Counted from the stretch's first letter, positions 18,581-27,940 are shown. The stretch: 64,000 bases of DNA from Sphingobacteriaceae bacterium (GCA_014380615.1 JACMJM010000064.1:104290-168289), one strand, 5' to 3'. Numbers and translations: made by a program. The notes: a model not told the origin generated them from the letters alone.

Positions 18581-19810
18581 CTAGTTAAGATCTAATTCTT
18601 TAATCTTCCTGTACAAGGTACGTTCGGAAATACCAAGTTCTTGCGCAGCAAGCTTTCGTTTTCCTTTATGTTTTTTAAGTGCCTTTCGTATCAGATCAGA
18701 TTCTTTGTCTATTAAAGATAACGACTCTTCAACTTCTTCGGTATGATGACTATAGCCGAAATTTTTATTGTCGTTATCCGGATGATGAAGGGTAACGATG
18801 GGCGCGTTAGGCTGTGCTTGCGGCAATTCTATATCGCTGTACAACTGATGTATTAATTGCGGGTTGGCTGAAACCGCCGCAACATTACCTCCATTTTGTA
18901 TAATTTCCGCAACCAACTTTTTAAGCTCCACCATATCACGCTTCATATCAAAAAGCACTTTATATAGAATGTCTCGTTCTGATATATCCTCCTTTTTATC
19001 GTGGTTTAACCTCATTGGCAAATTACCGCTTTCTTGCGGAATGTACTGCTGTAAACTTAAAACAGTTAAATTTCGGTCTTTTTCAAGTACCGCGATCTGT
19101 TCCGCTACATTCTTTAATTGCCTAACGTTACCCGGCCAGCTATAATTAATAAGCATTTGCTGGGCATCGGCATCCAGCTGCACGTTCGGGCTACGGTATT
19201 TATTTGTAAAATCGGCTATAAATTTTCTGAAAATTAGATGGATGTCCTCTTTCCGTTCGCGCAAGGCGGGGGTTTTTAAAGGAACCGTGTTTAAACGATA
19301 ATAAAGATCCTCTCTAAACTTTCCGTTTTGCACCGCATCAAAAACGTTAACGTTAGTGGCCGCAATAACCCGCACATCTGTTTTCTGCACTTTAGACGAA
19401 CCCACACGCAGGTACTCCCCTGATTCTAAAACCCTTAACAAACGAGCCTGTGTGCCCAATGGTAGTTCTGCAACCTCGTCTAAAAAGATAGTACCGCCGT
19501 TAACTACCTCGAAATATCCTTTACGAGCTTCGTGAGCACCGGTAAAAGAGCCTTTTTCGTGACCAAACAATTCGGAATCGATAGTACCCTCGGGGATAGC
19601 ACCGCAGTTTACTGCAATGAAGGGCCCATGTTTGCGGGCACTAAGCTGATGAATGATATGAGAAAACACTTCCTTGCCACTTCCGCTTTCACCTGTGATG
19701 AGCACTGAAATATCTGTAGGAGCCACCTGCCTTGCTATATCGATAGCGCGATTAAGGAGTGGCGAATTGCCTATAATACCGAAACGGTTTTTAATGTCTT
19801 GTATATCCAT
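18581..19810 (-). CDS. Sigma-54-dependent transcriptional activator (AAA+ / Fis HTH)
   Basis: A 409-residue enhancer-binding protein that opens sigma-54 promoters. The AAA+ domain starts almost at the N-terminus: Walker A GESGSGKE (40-47), the sigma-54 contact loop GSFTGA (87-92), Walker B GGTIFLDEVAEL (about 104-115) and the NVRQLKN segment. A Fis-type HTH occupies the last 40 residues (KLAAQELGISERTLYRKIKE). There is no receiver, GAF or PAS domain, so its activity must be controlled in another way. It is upstream of lptE in the same direction, 2 bp apart. Targets are unknown. Confidence 0.93.
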   Translation of the reverse strand: MDIQDIKNRFGIIGNSPLLNRAIDIARQVAPTDISVLITGESGSGKEVFSHIIHQLSARKHGPFIAVNCGAIPEGTIDSELFGHEKGSFTGAHEARKGYFEVVNGGTIFLDEVAELPLGTQARLLRVLESGEYLRVGSSKVQKTDVRVIAATNVNVFDAVQNGKFREDLYYRLNTVPLKTPALRERKEDIHLIFRKFIADFTNKYRSPNVQLDADAQQMLINYSWPGNVRQLKNVAEQIAVLEKDRNLTVLSLQQYIPQESGNLPMRLNHDKKEDISERDILYKVLFDMKRDMVELKKLVAEIIQNGGNVAAVSANPQLIHQLYSDIELPQAQPNAPIVTLHHPDNDNKNFGYSHHTEEVEESLSLIDKESDLIRKALKKHKGKRKLAAQELGISERTLYRKIKELDLN

Positions 19811-19822
19811 AAATAAGAGACA

Positions 19823-19846
19823 AGAGTTAAGAAGCCAGAGTTAAGA
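19823..19846. repeat. Two copies of AGAGTTAAGA, 14-bp period
   Basis: AGAGTTAAGA occurs at 19823-19832 and 19837-19846, one 14-bp period apart, ending directly at the stop codon of the four-helix-bundle gene. A second pair with the same period lies at the other end of that gene. Confidence 0.7.
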
Positions 19847-20215
19847 TTAGGTGCCGGCGTTATTTAAAATTCGTTCTCGAAACGAAAATATCATTTTTTG
19901 AACTTCTGAAACAAGTGCCAGGCATCCCTCTAATTTCTCTTTTACTCCATAATGTCTTCGTTCGCAAATTAGCAGTTGCGTTTCTGCTTCGTATGATGAT
20001 GTAAGTGACGTAGTTAAATACTCGGCGAAATGAATCTTGGTTCTTTTACCCGAGCCTTCCGCAATATTCGACGGGATTGAGCAAGAACTTCTGTTGAGTT
20101 GATCTATTAAATTAAACCGCTCATCAGGAGGTAAGCCTTTGCAATAGTCATAAGTTAAATCTGTAAAATCCATAGCCTTTTGCCAAATTTTAAGATTCTT
20201 GAAATTATGCGCCAT
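19847..20215 (-). CDS. Four-helix bundle protein (23S rRNA intervening-sequence type)
   Basis: A 122-residue all-helical protein. Family marks are FKNLKIWQKAMDFTDLTYDYC, RSSCSIPSNIAEGSG with the conserved IPSNIAEG, and FAEYLTTSLTSSYEAETQL. Homologues are scattered through Bacteroidota genomes and in some bacteria sit inside 23S rRNA intervening sequences; function is unknown. Here the gene is flanked by short repeats with a 14-bp period on both sides, and it separates the sigma-54 activator from miaB. This suggests it arrived as a small insertion. Confidence 0.9.
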   Translation of the reverse strand: MAHNFKNLKIWQKAMDFTDLTYDYCKGLPPDERFNLIDQLNRSSCSIPSNIAEGSGKRTKIHFAEYLTTSLTSSYEAETQLLICERRHYGVKEKLEGCLALVSEVQKMIFSFRERILNNAGT

Positions 20216-20232
20216 CGGGGGTTCTTGCTTCC

Positions 20233-20255
20233 TGATTCTATATTCTTGATTCTAT
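20233..20255. repeat. Two copies of TGATTCTAT, 14-bp period
   Basis: TGATTCTAT occurs at 20233-20241 and 20247-20255, again exactly 14 bp apart, directly between the start of the four-helix-bundle gene and the stop of miaB. Confidence 0.65.
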
Positions 20256-20256
20256 T

Positions 20257-21702
20257 TCAATCCACTATTTTCCCCAGCAAAGTCGCCGTAGTACATTCCT
20301 CGGCCAAAACGTATGCGTATTGTCCTGGTTTATAATTATCATGAACAGGAAATACCACCATAGCATTATGATCGTTTCTGCCGGCATAATGCAGTTTTGA
20401 TTTTTTGGAGAATCCTTCAATTAACACCTTTTGAACTTTACCCAACTGCAATTTTAAACGCCCGTGCGAATGCTGCTGCTGTTTGGCTACAACTTCCTGC
20501 AAGCGTCGAAGCTTAACATCCTCGGGAATATCATCAGTATAGCGTTTTGCCGCCAGAGTTCCGGGCCTTTCCGAGTACATAAACATGTAGGCAAAATCAT
20601 ACTGAACATAATCCATCATACTCAGGGTTTCCTGATGTTCTTCTTCCGTTTCGGTACAAAAACCTGTAATCACATCGGTGGAGATAGCACATTCGGGAAT
20701 GATTCTTCTGATCGCGCTTACCCGTTCCATGTACCATTCACGGTCGTAGGTGCGATTCATTAAGTCGAGAACCCTTGAATTGCCCGATTGTACCGGAAGA
20801 TGGATGTAGTTACAAATATTATCGTGTTTAGCGATAGTAAACAAAACCTCATCGGTAATATCTTTAGGATGTGATGTTGAGAAACGCACACGCAATTCCG
20901 GATCAACGGCAGCAACGAGTTCCAACAGGCCCGCGAAATTTACTCGCTGCGTTTCTTCTTCATTTGTCCATTTATACGAGTCTACATTTTGGCCCAGTAA
21001 AGTAACTTCCCGGTAGCCCTCGTTAAAAAGATCCCGTACTTCATTAACTATCGAATGCGGATCGCGGCTTCTCTCCCGGCCCCTGGTAAAAGGTACTACA
21101 CAGAAAGAACACATATTATCACAACCGCGCATAATCGAAACAAATGCGGTTATGCCGTTAGAATTTAACCTTACGGGATTGATGTCCGCATAGGTTTCTT
21201 CTCGCGAAAGCAATACATTAACAGCTTTATTTCCATCATCCACAGAGCCGATAAGATTAGGCAAATCGCGGTATGAATCGGGACCAACTACTACGTCAAC
21301 CAGTTTTTCTTCTTCTAAAAATTTCGCTTTTAGGCGTTCGGCCATACAACCCAGCACGCCAACTATAAGTCCGCGGTTCTGTTTTTTTACCGCACCAAAC
21401 TCGCGTAATCTATTGCGAACTTTTTGTTCGGCATTTTCGCGAATAGAGCAGGTATTTATAAACACAACGTCGGCTTCTTTATAATTAGCGGTGGTTTCGA
21501 AGCCCATATCTGTCATGATCGATGCTACAATTTCGCTATCCGAAAAATTCATAGCACAGCCATAGCTTTCTATATACAGCTTTCGTCCGTTGTGTTTTGA
21601 TGCGGTTTCGAGTAAGAGTGCTTCGCCCTGTCTCGCTTCATCATGCACCTTAGCGTCCAGCACCGGAGCCATTTCGTTTTCACCTGTAAGCGGATTGTAC
21701 AT
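20257..21702 (-). CDS. miaB: tRNA-2-methylthio-N6-dimethylallyladenosine synthase MiaB
   Basis: A radical-SAM methylthiotransferase that adds a methylthio group to i6A37 in tRNAs reading UNN codons. The N-terminal UPF0004 domain has cluster Cys in [22 protein letters not shown] and GVLGCMAE. The radical-SAM CxxxCxxC is in [22 protein letters not shown]-terminal TRAM domain follows. I choose the ATG at 21702 ([13 protein letters not shown]). A TTG at 21723 is in frame but lies next to a TAnnTTTG promoter element at 21721-21728, so it is probably upstream of the mRNA. MiaE, which acts on the MiaB product, is also encoded in this window. Confidence 0.97.
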   Translation of the reverse strand: MYNPLTGENEMAPVLDAKVHDEARQGEALLLETASKHNGRKLYIESYGCAMNFSDSEIVASIMTDMGFETTANYKEADVVFINTCSIRENAEQKVRNRLREFGAVKKQNRGLIVGVLGCMAERLKAKFLEEEKLVDVVVGPDSYRDLPNLIGSVDDGNKAVNVLLSREETYADINPVRLNSNGITAFVSIMRGCDNMCSFCVVPFTRGRERSRDPHSIVNEVRDLFNEGYREVTLLGQNVDSYKWTNEEETQRVNFAGLLELVAAVDPELRVRFSTSHPKDITDEVLFTIAKHDNICNYIHLPVQSGNSRVLDLMNRTYDREWYMERVSAIRRIIPECAISTDVITGFCTETEEEHQETLSMMDYVQYDFAYMFMYSERPGTLAAKRYTDDIPEDVKLRRLQEVVAKQQQHSHGRLKLQLGKVQKVLIEGFSKKSKLHYAGRNDHNAMVVFPVHDNYKPGQYAYVLAEECTTATLLGKIVD

Positions 21703-21720
21703 CGTTATTCTTTTGGACTG

Positions 21721-21728
21721 CAAAAGTA
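21721..21728 (-). promoter_or_regulatory. Bacteroidota -7 promoter element for miaB
   Basis: TACTTTTG on the minus strand fits TAnnTTTG exactly and is followed by C. Transcription would begin about 12-14 bases before the ATG at 21702. No clear -33 TTG is present. Confidence 0.5.
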
Positions 21729-21812
21729 AACAATTTTAATAATGACAGGATGGCAGTTATATAATTCATGTAAAAAATGTATGTTTAGAAGCAAGAAGCG
21801 TGCGTAAGCGGG

Positions 21813-23621
21813 ATGCAGATTACTCCGGAAGAGAAAACGAAACTATCAAAGAAATTACAATGGGTATCGGTATTGTCAATGACATTACTGGGTATTGCTT
21901 TTTGTGTTTCGGTATACATATATTACCAGATAGAGCCGCTGGTTGCCTCAAGGCTCAGGGAAACTATAAAAACCTCTACTAATGGCCTTTACAATATCTC
22001 CTTCTCTAAATTAAGCATAAACCCTTTCAGCGGAAATGTAACCATCAGGGATATTGTATTTAAACCCAATCCGGCAGTATATAACAAGTTTAAGCGCGAC
22101 CGTATTAATCCGGGCCATTTATATGAGATTAAAGTAAAAATTCTGAAACTTAAAAGAGTACATCCCTTAAAAGTTTACCTGAAACGCGATCTCATTATCA
22201 CTTCAATACTCATTGAAAATCCTGTTATCAGGGTGTATTATGAAAAAACATCCGCCAAAGATTTGTCGAAAGTAGATACCCGAACAGCCTGGCAACGCTT
22301 ATCTAAATATTTGCATTTAATAAAGGTTGAAAAGGTGTTTTTCAAAGACATCGACTTTAAATACATTGATAAGCGTTTACAAAAAGCTGAGATCAACAGT
22401 ATTCAAAACCTTTCTATCACGATTAATGATATTTTAATCGATTCACTAAGTCACCTTGATAAATCAAGATTTTACCACACGAAGGATGTGCTGGTAGAGG
22501 TGCTTGATAATCAGTTTACCAGCAACGACGGCATGTATACGGTTAAGTTCGATAAACTCGAGATGTCTACATTAAACAAGTATGCCATGGTAACGGGTTT
22601 AAAAGTTTTGCCAAAATATCCCGAAATAGAATTTTCTTTAAAATGGAACTACAAAAAAGCGCGGTATTTAATCGGCGTAAGCGAAGCCAGGCTAAATGGT
22701 ATTGATTATAAGTTATTAACCGACACCCGCCACCTGTATGCTAGTTCTCTCAATTTGCAAAATGCCAGCCTGGATGTTTTTATGAACAAGCTGCTACCCA
22801 AACCTAAAGGCGACCTTGGCGAGAATTTTCCGCAACTTATGATTAAGAATTTGCGCCTTGTTTCGCTTATCGACACCATAAAAATTCAAAATTCGCAGCT
22901 TAGTTATTCGGAATATGACCCTTACACGGTTAAAAAAGGCAAAATTTCTTTTATAGGACTAAACGGGCAGTTGCTTAATGTAACCAACGACTCGTTGGCT
23001 TTACAAAAAAACCACTGGACCCGGGGCCGTTTCATGGCCTACCCTTATGGCAAAGGAAGAATGGATTTTCAGATTAACTTTAATCTCACTTCGCCTGTAC
23101 AGGAATATAACTACTCGGGAAAACTGCATAAAATGCAGGCCAAATACTTTAATCAGATCACTCGCCCCCTGGCACTGTTGGATGTAAGTTCGGGCAGGGC
23201 AGATTCGGCTACATTTTCGGTAAAAGGCGATTATCGGAACGCCCTGGGCAACTTAACCATCGTGTACCAGGATTTAAACATTGGTATCCTGAAACTGAAC
23301 AAGAATAAAAAACTGCAGAGAAGTACATTGCTATCCCTGGTAGCTAACAACCTCCTGCTTAAAGAAGATAACCCTTCGAAGGGTGAAGCGTTGCGCAACG
23401 GAAAGATAAGTTACTACCGGCCCGATTCAGTATCTTTTTATAGCATGATTTGGAAAAGCCTTTTTACCGGGATAAAAGAAAATATCGGAATGACTCCTGA
23501 AAGAGAAAAGCATCTTAAAACCCAATTTGAAAAGCTTAAGGGCGACGGGCCGGAGAAAACTAAAGAGGAGCGAAGAATACAGAGGGAAAAACGAAGAAAA
23601 CGGAGGAGTAATCGAAACTGA
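21813..23621 (+). CDS. AsmA/DUF748-like membrane-anchored protein
   Basis: A 602-residue protein with one N-terminal transmembrane helix (about 17-37) and a long, beta-rich extracytoplasmic region. The opening of that region (GLYNISFSKLSINPFSGNVT, then IRDIVFKPN) is the pattern seen at the start of AsmA/DUF748/Mdm31-like lipid-transfer proteins. The protein ends in a strikingly basic tail of about 30 residues rich in Lys, Arg and Glu. No catalytic motif is visible. By analogy it could be an envelope bridge for lipids, but the similarity is weak. It is monocistronic and divergent from miaB. Confidence 0.6.
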   Translation: MQITPEEKTKLSKKLQWVSVLSMTLLGIAFCVSVYIYYQIEPLVASRLRETIKTSTNGLYNISFSKLSINPFSGNVTIRDIVFKPNPAVYNKFKRDRINPGHLYEIKVKILKLKRVHPLKVYLKRDLIITSILIENPVIRVYYEKTSAKDLSKVDTRTAWQRLSKYLHLIKVEKVFFKDIDFKYIDKRLQKAEINSIQNLSITINDILIDSLSHLDKSRFYHTKDVLVEVLDNQFTSNDGMYTVKFDKLEMSTLNKYAMVTGLKVLPKYPEIEFSLKWNYKKARYLIGVSEARLNGIDYKLLTDTRHLYASSLNLQNASLDVFMNKLLPKPKGDLGENFPQLMIKNLRLVSLIDTIKIQNSQLSYSEYDPYTVKKGKISFIGLNGQLLNVTNDSLALQKNHWTRGRFMAYPYGKGRMDFQINFNLTSPVQEYNYSGKLHKMQAKYFNQITRPLALLDVSSGRADSATFSVKGDYRNALGNLTIVYQDLNIGILKLNKNKKLQRSTLLSLVANNLLLKEDNPSKGEALRNGKISYYRPDSVSFYSMIWKSLFTGIKENIGMTPEREKHLKTQFEKLKGDGPEKTKEERRIQREKRRKRRSNRN

Positions 23622-23756
23622 TTTCATACTGTTTTGCGGCATTTAAGGCCATGCGCTTGTAGAAAAAACCTTTATTCCATCTCTTTCTATAATTAAATGC
23701 CTGAAATTAATTTAAGTACTTTTGATCGGGGCACTTCTGAAATAGGGTTGAAATCT

Positions 23757-23764
23757 TATATTTG
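23757..23764 (+). promoter_or_regulatory. -7 promoter element for tRNA-Pro
   Basis: TATATTTG followed by C matches TAnnTTTG exactly, 23 bp before the mature tRNA 5' end. No good -33 TTG lies at the usual distance. Confidence 0.55.
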
Positions 23765-23787
23765 CAGCGCAGTACCAAACATCAATT

Positions 23788-23861
23788 CGGGATGTAGCGT
23801 AGCCCGGTATCGCGCCAGCATGGGGTGCTGGAGGTCGTCGGTTCAAATCCGGCCATCCCGA
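23788..23861 (+). tRNA. tRNA-Pro (anticodon GGG)
   Basis: A complete 74-nt cloverleaf. The acceptor stem is CGGGATG with CATCCCG. The anticodon stem CCAGC/GCTGG encloses the loop ATGGGGT, with anticodon GGG at 23822-23824. The T arm GTCGG-TTCAAAT-CCGGC has one G-T pair. The discriminator base is A and CCA is not encoded (CAA follows). It reads CCC and CCU codons. Confidence 0.96.
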
Positions 23862-23890
23862 CAAACTTTTCTGAACAACATACTACCCAC

Positions 23891-24649
23891 CTAATTACTA
23901 TCAAACATCGCTATTTGTCTTTGATAGCCCTCGGGCAAAATCACCTTTTTAAGAACAGCTTCTGCTTGAAGTAGCTTGAATAATTTATACACTTGTAAAA
24001 CAGGAATTAAAAACGGAATGCCCCCCAGCGATAACAACTTGTTAACCCGCCGAGGAACGATTAATACTTGAGCTTCCCTAAGAATTCTGTATCTAAACCA
24101 GCCAAGGTGCTTTTCATATTGCTCAAACAGATCTCCGGTAAATTTGCTCGAAATAAGATTTTCGGCTAATCCTTTCTCACGCATATTTAACCACTCCGTA
24201 TAATTTGTGGGCAAACCCTTTATTCTCATACGGTTTCCTACTCTGTTAAACACTTCAAACACTTCAGTCTTTTCGGCCCCGGTAAGCTTTCTTTCAAGAA
24301 CTTCAAAAGCCCGGATAGAATAATCAATCAGCATAAAAAGAACATCCCGGTAGGCCCAGTCGGGAATTTGGGAACCGCGACTTTGTTCAACCCCTTTATG
24401 TATTGCCGTGATTTTATCAATAGCAACAAGAGCATCATGATGATTTGAAAAAACGATCTGCCGGGCGTACGCGACAGTGGAAAACAAACGCCCTAAAGGA
24501 TCTGCAGGGAGCTTGCCTGTAAAATAGAGCCAGTCTACCGCTTTATTTAAAGCAAATTCTGCGGAGGCCCCGGCAAAAATAAAGAGAATAGTGTCGCTAC
24601 AGCCCCAAATCTTTCGCACTATAGAATCTTTATTTACAAATAGTTTCAT
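23891..24649 (-). CDS. MpaB/DUF2236-like (oxygenase MpaB family) protein
   Basis: A 252-residue helical protein. The features fit the MpaB/DUF2236 family: WGCSDTILFIFAGASAEFAL near the N-terminus, DPLGRLFSTVAYARQIVF, a His-containing IHKGVEQSRG and WAYRDVLFMLIDYSIRAFE. Characterised relatives (latex-clearing protein, fungal MpaB) are heme or metal oxygenases; this one's substrate is unknown. The ATG at 24649 gives MKLFVNKDSIVRKIWG and a 7-bp gap to the upstream gene; a longer reading would run 74 bp into that gene. It is the last gene of a six-gene run headed by a membrane protein and a winged-helix regulator. Confidence 0.72.
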   Translation of the reverse strand: MKLFVNKDSIVRKIWGCSDTILFIFAGASAEFALNKAVDWLYFTGKLPADPLGRLFSTVAYARQIVFSNHHDALVAIDKITAIHKGVEQSRGSQIPDWAYRDVLFMLIDYSIRAFEVLERKLTGAEKTEVFEVFNRVGNRMRIKGLPTNYTEWLNMREKGLAENLISSKFTGDLFEQYEKHLGWFRYRILREAQVLIVPRRVNKLLSLGGIPFLIPVLQVYKLFKLLQAEAVLKKVILPEGYQRQIAMFDSN

Positions 24650-24656
24650 ATCAAAT

Positions 24657-25079
24657 TTAAATAAAATGGTGTAAGCGATCATCGTTACCTTTTTTGATTC
24701 GAGCAGAGTAGTTGTCTCTGAATTTTTCAACTATCACGACCAGGAAAATGCCCAATGTATAAGCAAGAATGTCGATCCAGGTGAAATAATTACCTATAAT
24801 GGTATTGGCAAGTTTTGAATCTTTCAAGCCCAAATGCTCTACCAGATTGAGATATTGCAAGGCCTCTATCAGGTAAGAAAATAGTAAAACGCCGAATGCC
24901 GCAAGACGAGTAGGCAAATCTAAAAAGCTTTTCGCAAGGCAATACAACAAGATCACAACAAGAAAATCGCCGACATATGGCCGGATGATTTGATCATGGG
25001 CGTACAGGGCGATTAAGATCTCCGTAAGAAATAGTAGAATAGAAAAAAGGAAATAGTATCTGCTAAATTTTATCATCAT
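24657..25079 (-). CDS. DUF2809 membrane protein
   Basis: A 140-residue protein with four hydrophobic helices. The DUF2809 pattern is seen in RPYVGDFLVVILLYCLAKSF, LLFSYLIEALQYLNLVEHLG and the closing GNYFTWIDILAYTLGI. The acidic residues within membrane segments are characteristic. Function is unknown; VanZ-like proteins have a similar size and layout. It overlaps the upstream DUF6688-like gene by 17 bp and precedes the MpaB-like gene by 7 bp, so the three are co-translated. Confidence 0.85.
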   Translation of the reverse strand: MMIKFSRYYFLFSILLFLTEILIALYAHDQIIRPYVGDFLVVILLYCLAKSFLDLPTRLAAFGVLLFSYLIEALQYLNLVEHLGLKDSKLANTIIGNYFTWIDILAYTLGIFLVVIVEKFRDNYSARIKKGNDDRLHHFI

Positions 25080-26208
25080 ACCTTCCTATTGAGTTACTTA
25101 AAATCTGCAAATTGATACTTTCCTCAACCTGAGACATGGTTTCTCCCTTTTCACCGTATTGCTTAGCTATTCGATTTTCTGGATTCTTATCATATAAATA
25201 TAGCACCGTAAGAAAAAACCATTCTAAGGGTTTCATCAGGATATAAATACTATCAGATACCAGTTTATGATTAAATGCTCCGTAGTAGCAATGTATAAAT
25301 CCGCCAACTTTGTTATAAATATTTCTGATTGGTTTATGTATAAAAGGAAACTTTTGCTGTAATAAGTCCTCAAATGCATTCGAAACTAATAACTGCCGAT
25401 TGCAAACAATAATATTACCTGCCCTCCTGCCCAAACGTATAGGTTTTACTAATCCGGTGTGGCCCTTGGCAGCAATAGTACAAAGAAAGTGGCCTCCGGG
25501 GCAAATGGCATTAAGGCATTGTTCGTCTAATTGCGAAAATCCATGCTTATAGGTATCCGTGAAGGCTCTCACTGCCGAGTCGGGCTTTTGGCCTAGTAAC
25601 ATTAGGAGAACTGTCAATAAGCTAAGGATTGGGCAGCAAAGAATAATAAGTATCGGAAATTTCAGAAATATGTTTAGGTTCAAAATCTTCCAGGCAAACT
25701 TTTGAAAACCAGGCTTAAAATCTTCCCCTACGAGTTCGTTTCCGCATAAAAGCAATCTTTGGTTTCTTATCAGGGCTTTGCTATACAATACAATAATGAT
25801 AATATTTACCAATGAAAGATCGTCGCTCTTACTATGCTGGTACGCAATAAATACATTAAGAACTATACCTGTAATCAAAAGGCAATTGACACCAAGTTCT
25901 ATCAAAGGTCCGGCAGCTACCACTCTCCGCCACGAAGAATAAAAATAAGCGACTATACACAGGGCGATTACGATATATATAGTCAGCAAATGCTCGGGGG
26001 AGAAGAATGCTGAATCAGAACAACAGTCATTTACCGGACTGCTGATTGAGAGGAATAAAAGCGGAAGGAATATCACATATACTATTTCAAAAAAGGCGAA
26101 AAGGATCGAATTCAAATAGCATCTTCCGCAATACAGGTAATAAACAAGGTCACCAAAAATTAAGATAGCCGGAAGAATCAACAGTATAAATGCAAGTAAT
26201 ATATCCAT
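25063..26208 (-). CDS. DUF6688-like polytopic membrane protein
   Basis: A 381-residue protein with about six N-terminal transmembrane helices and a Cys-bearing soluble C-terminal part. The C-terminal region matches what I recall of DUF6688: NAICPGGHFLCTIAAKGHTG, IIVCNRQLLVSNAFEDLLQQ, HCYYGAFNHKLVSDSIYILM and KPLEWFFLTVLYLYDKNPE, then the end of the domain. Two CC pairs occur (NDCCSDS, ILCCPIL). Function is unknown. The ATG at 26208 is chosen over a GTG one codon upstream. It follows creD by 30 bp in the same direction. Confidence 0.65.
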   Translation of the reverse strand: MDILLAFILLILPAILIFGDLVYYLYCGRCYLNSILFAFFEIVYVIFLPLLFLSISSPVNDCCSDSAFFSPEHLLTIYIVIALCIVAYFYSSWRRVVAAGPLIELGVNCLLITGIVLNVFIAYQHSKSDDLSLVNIIIIVLYSKALIRNQRLLLCGNELVGEDFKPGFQKFAWKILNLNIFLKFPILIILCCPILSLLTVLLMLLGQKPDSAVRAFTDTYKHGFSQLDEQCLNAICPGGHFLCTIAAKGHTGLVKPIRLGRRAGNIIVCNRQLLVSNAFEDLLQQKFPFIHKPIRNIYNKVGGFIHCYYGAFNHKLVSDSIYILMKPLEWFFLTVLYLYDKNPENRIAKQYGEKGETMSQVEESINLQILSNSIGRYDDKI

Positions 26209-26238
26209 CACTATTTTTTATTTATATCAGGCAATTCT

Positions 26239-27585
26239 CTAATTCTTATTCCAGTTTATCTTCTGTGAGAAATACATCAAGGCCGCTACAATCACAAATA
26301 ATCCAACACTTCCGAAAAGTAAAGCCATATCCTGTAATTGAATGATCACAAAAATGAAACTGTAAAAAATGCTTAGAATGCCCCCAAAAACGATTGCCGC
26401 TTTTTTATTCTTTAACAACGAAGCAATAAAAATCACTATAAGTGACACCGTTGCCACCGAAGCGATAAAGTATGCGATATTAAAACCCACCTGTTCGCTA
26501 AAAGACAGAAGTAATGTATAGTAAATGGTCATAGCTGCGCCAATTAATACATATTGCAGCATATGCACTCTTCGTTTGGTTAGCAATTCGGTAAAAAATA
26601 AAGAGATAAAAGTTAAAATTATGATGAGTATGGCATACTTTGCAGATCTCATCGTTTTTTGATACTGATCTACCGGTAAAATAAATTTCACACCGAACGA
26701 CGCATCCAGAGCACTAATGGCGGGTTGTGTTTCAGAAACCCATTGCTGGGGATAGGGCCTGTTGAAATAAGGCATTTTCCAAACGGCATTGAACCCCTCA
26801 GACGATATAGTTCGCGACTCGGGGAGATAACGTCCTGTAAAACTCGGATTGTTCCATTTTCCCTCAATAGTTACCACTGTACTCTTACCCATATGTAGGA
26901 AGCTCAATTCGCTGCTACCCCGTAAATCCAGATCGAAACTAAACTTAAGTGCTGTATTCTTTGCCGCACTTAAATCTGGAGTGATAATTAAGTTATTGTC
27001 GAATAATTTAAGGCCGGAGAAATCGGGTTCCACGGTGTAGTTAGTATCCTGAAGATTTATCACCGGATTGTTTTTTAAGCCTTTCAAATCACTCAGCCCT
27101 ATATCAATTTTGGCCTTATCCCATAAAATCAGCGCAGGGTTAATCCCCGATTTCCTTAATTCCAGCTCACTAAATTTCCCCTCTACTCTAATTCGCGTAT
27201 CATACACCACGGCATCAAATATCCCCCGGTGAAGAACTTCGGTATTGGCTGTACTTTTAATGTTGAGCATCTCGGGAAGGATATAAATATTTGTTACCAC
27301 CTCTTTATAGGTTATTTTACCGGCATTATCCTTCTGATTAACCAGGGTTTTGTATGGCAGTACCATTACCGGGCCCTGCACCAGTTGTTTACCTGATACT
27401 TTATCGGATATCTCCGCAATTACCTCATCCTGTCTTTGTTGTCGCTCCAAAATCAAATCCTGAATCAGATTAGAGGGAAGTAGAAGCAATAGTGTTAAAA
27501 GTCCTATCAGGCTAAGTTTAACCAATACAGACTCGCCGAACCATTTGCCGGGCTCGAGGCTTTGCGATGTTAGTTTAATCTCCAT
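26239..27585 (-). CDS. creD: Inner membrane protein CreD
   Basis: A 448-residue cell-envelope protein. One helix lies near residues 25-45 and is followed by a large periplasmic domain. It ends with about five to six helices from residue 300. Family marks include RQQRQDEVIAEISDKVSGKQ, QGPVMVLPYK, GKWNNPSFTGRYLPE and the helix-linked ELLTKRRVHMLQYVLIGAAM. In Enterobacteria creD belongs to the CreBC regulon and is linked to colicin E2 tolerance and envelope integrity. Here no CreBC is nearby; instead it is preceded by a winged-helix regulator gene and its own copy of a palindromic operator 15 bp upstream. Confidence 0.94.
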   Translation of the reverse strand: MEIKLTSQSLEPGKWFGESVLVKLSLIGLLTLLLLLPSNLIQDLILERQQRQDEVIAEISDKVSGKQLVQGPVMVLPYKTLVNQKDNAGKITYKEVVTNIYILPEMLNIKSTANTEVLHRGIFDAVVYDTRIRVEGKFSELELRKSGINPALILWDKAKIDIGLSDLKGLKNNPVINLQDTNYTVEPDFSGLKLFDNNLIITPDLSAAKNTALKFSFDLDLRGSSELSFLHMGKSTVVTIEGKWNNPSFTGRYLPESRTISSEGFNAVWKMPYFNRPYPQQWVSETQPAISALDASFGVKFILPVDQYQKTMRSAKYAILIIILTFISLFFTELLTKRRVHMLQYVLIGAAMTIYYTLLLSFSEQVGFNIAYFIASVATVSLIVIFIASLLKNKKAAIVFGGILSIFYSFIFVIIQLQDMALLFGSVGLFVIVAALMYFSQKINWNKN

Positions 27586-27599
27586 AATTTACAATTTAA

Positions 27600-27622
27600 A
27601 AAGTACTTTGAATTTCAAAGTA
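27600..27622. promoter_or_regulatory. Palindromic operator copy 1 (upstream of creD)
   Basis: The core is TACTTTG-N5-CAAAGTA, preceded by AAAG, so AAAGTACTTT is itself a palindrome. It matches a second copy at 28561-28583 at 22 of 23 positions. The half-site resembles the -7 promoter element TAnnTTTG, so a bound regulator could block RNA polymerase. The probable binder is the winged-helix protein encoded next to it. Confidence 0.8.
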
Positions 27623-27637
27623 TGTTGATAAAAAAAT

Positions 27638-27940
27638 TTATAGTTTCTGTTGTTTAATTAAATTTTCCAGTGCCTCCAAATGCTTTTTAAAGGCCTCGCG
27701 CCCCAGTTTCGAAGCGGCATATTGCGTATTGGGCTTCTTGCCCACAAAACTCTTGGTAATAGTAATATACTCTTCCTTCTCAAGTGCCTTAATATGCGAC
27801 GCTAGATTTCCGTCGGTTACGTTAAGTAACTCTTTGAGGGAGTTGAAATCATAACTTTCATTAGCCACCAGCACGCTCATTATCTGGAGGCGCAGGCGGT
27901 TTTCAAAAGCTTTGTCGAACTGTTCTAACGATACCTTCAC
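27638..27940 (-). CDS. Winged-helix transcriptional regulator
   Basis: A 100-residue DNA-binding protein of the HTH_27-like winged-helix type. ENRLRLQIMSVLVANESYDF is helix 1-2. SLKELLNVTDGNLASHIKAL is the recognition helix region. EEYITITKSFVGKKPNTQYA is the wing, and a helix for dimerisation follows. It has no ligand domain. The GTG start overlaps the stop of the upstream membrane-protein gene by 4 bp (GTGA). Two near-identical palindromes lie before the first gene of this pair and before creD, so it probably represses both points. The upstream membrane protein could hold or release it at the membrane, which is inference. Confidence 0.9.
   Translation of the reverse strand: MKVSLEQFDKAFENRLRLQIMSVLVANESYDFNSLKELLNVTDGNLASHIKALEKEEYITITKSFVGKKPNTQYAASKLGREAFKKHLEALENLIKQQKL

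Noticed and set aside
19823..20255. CRISPR-like array
   Set aside because: Only two copies of each 9-10-base unit, spacers of four to five bases and no cas genes.
24650..24730. Longer start of the MpaB-like gene
   Set aside because: It would run 74 bp into the DUF2809 gene and adds residues unrelated to the family.
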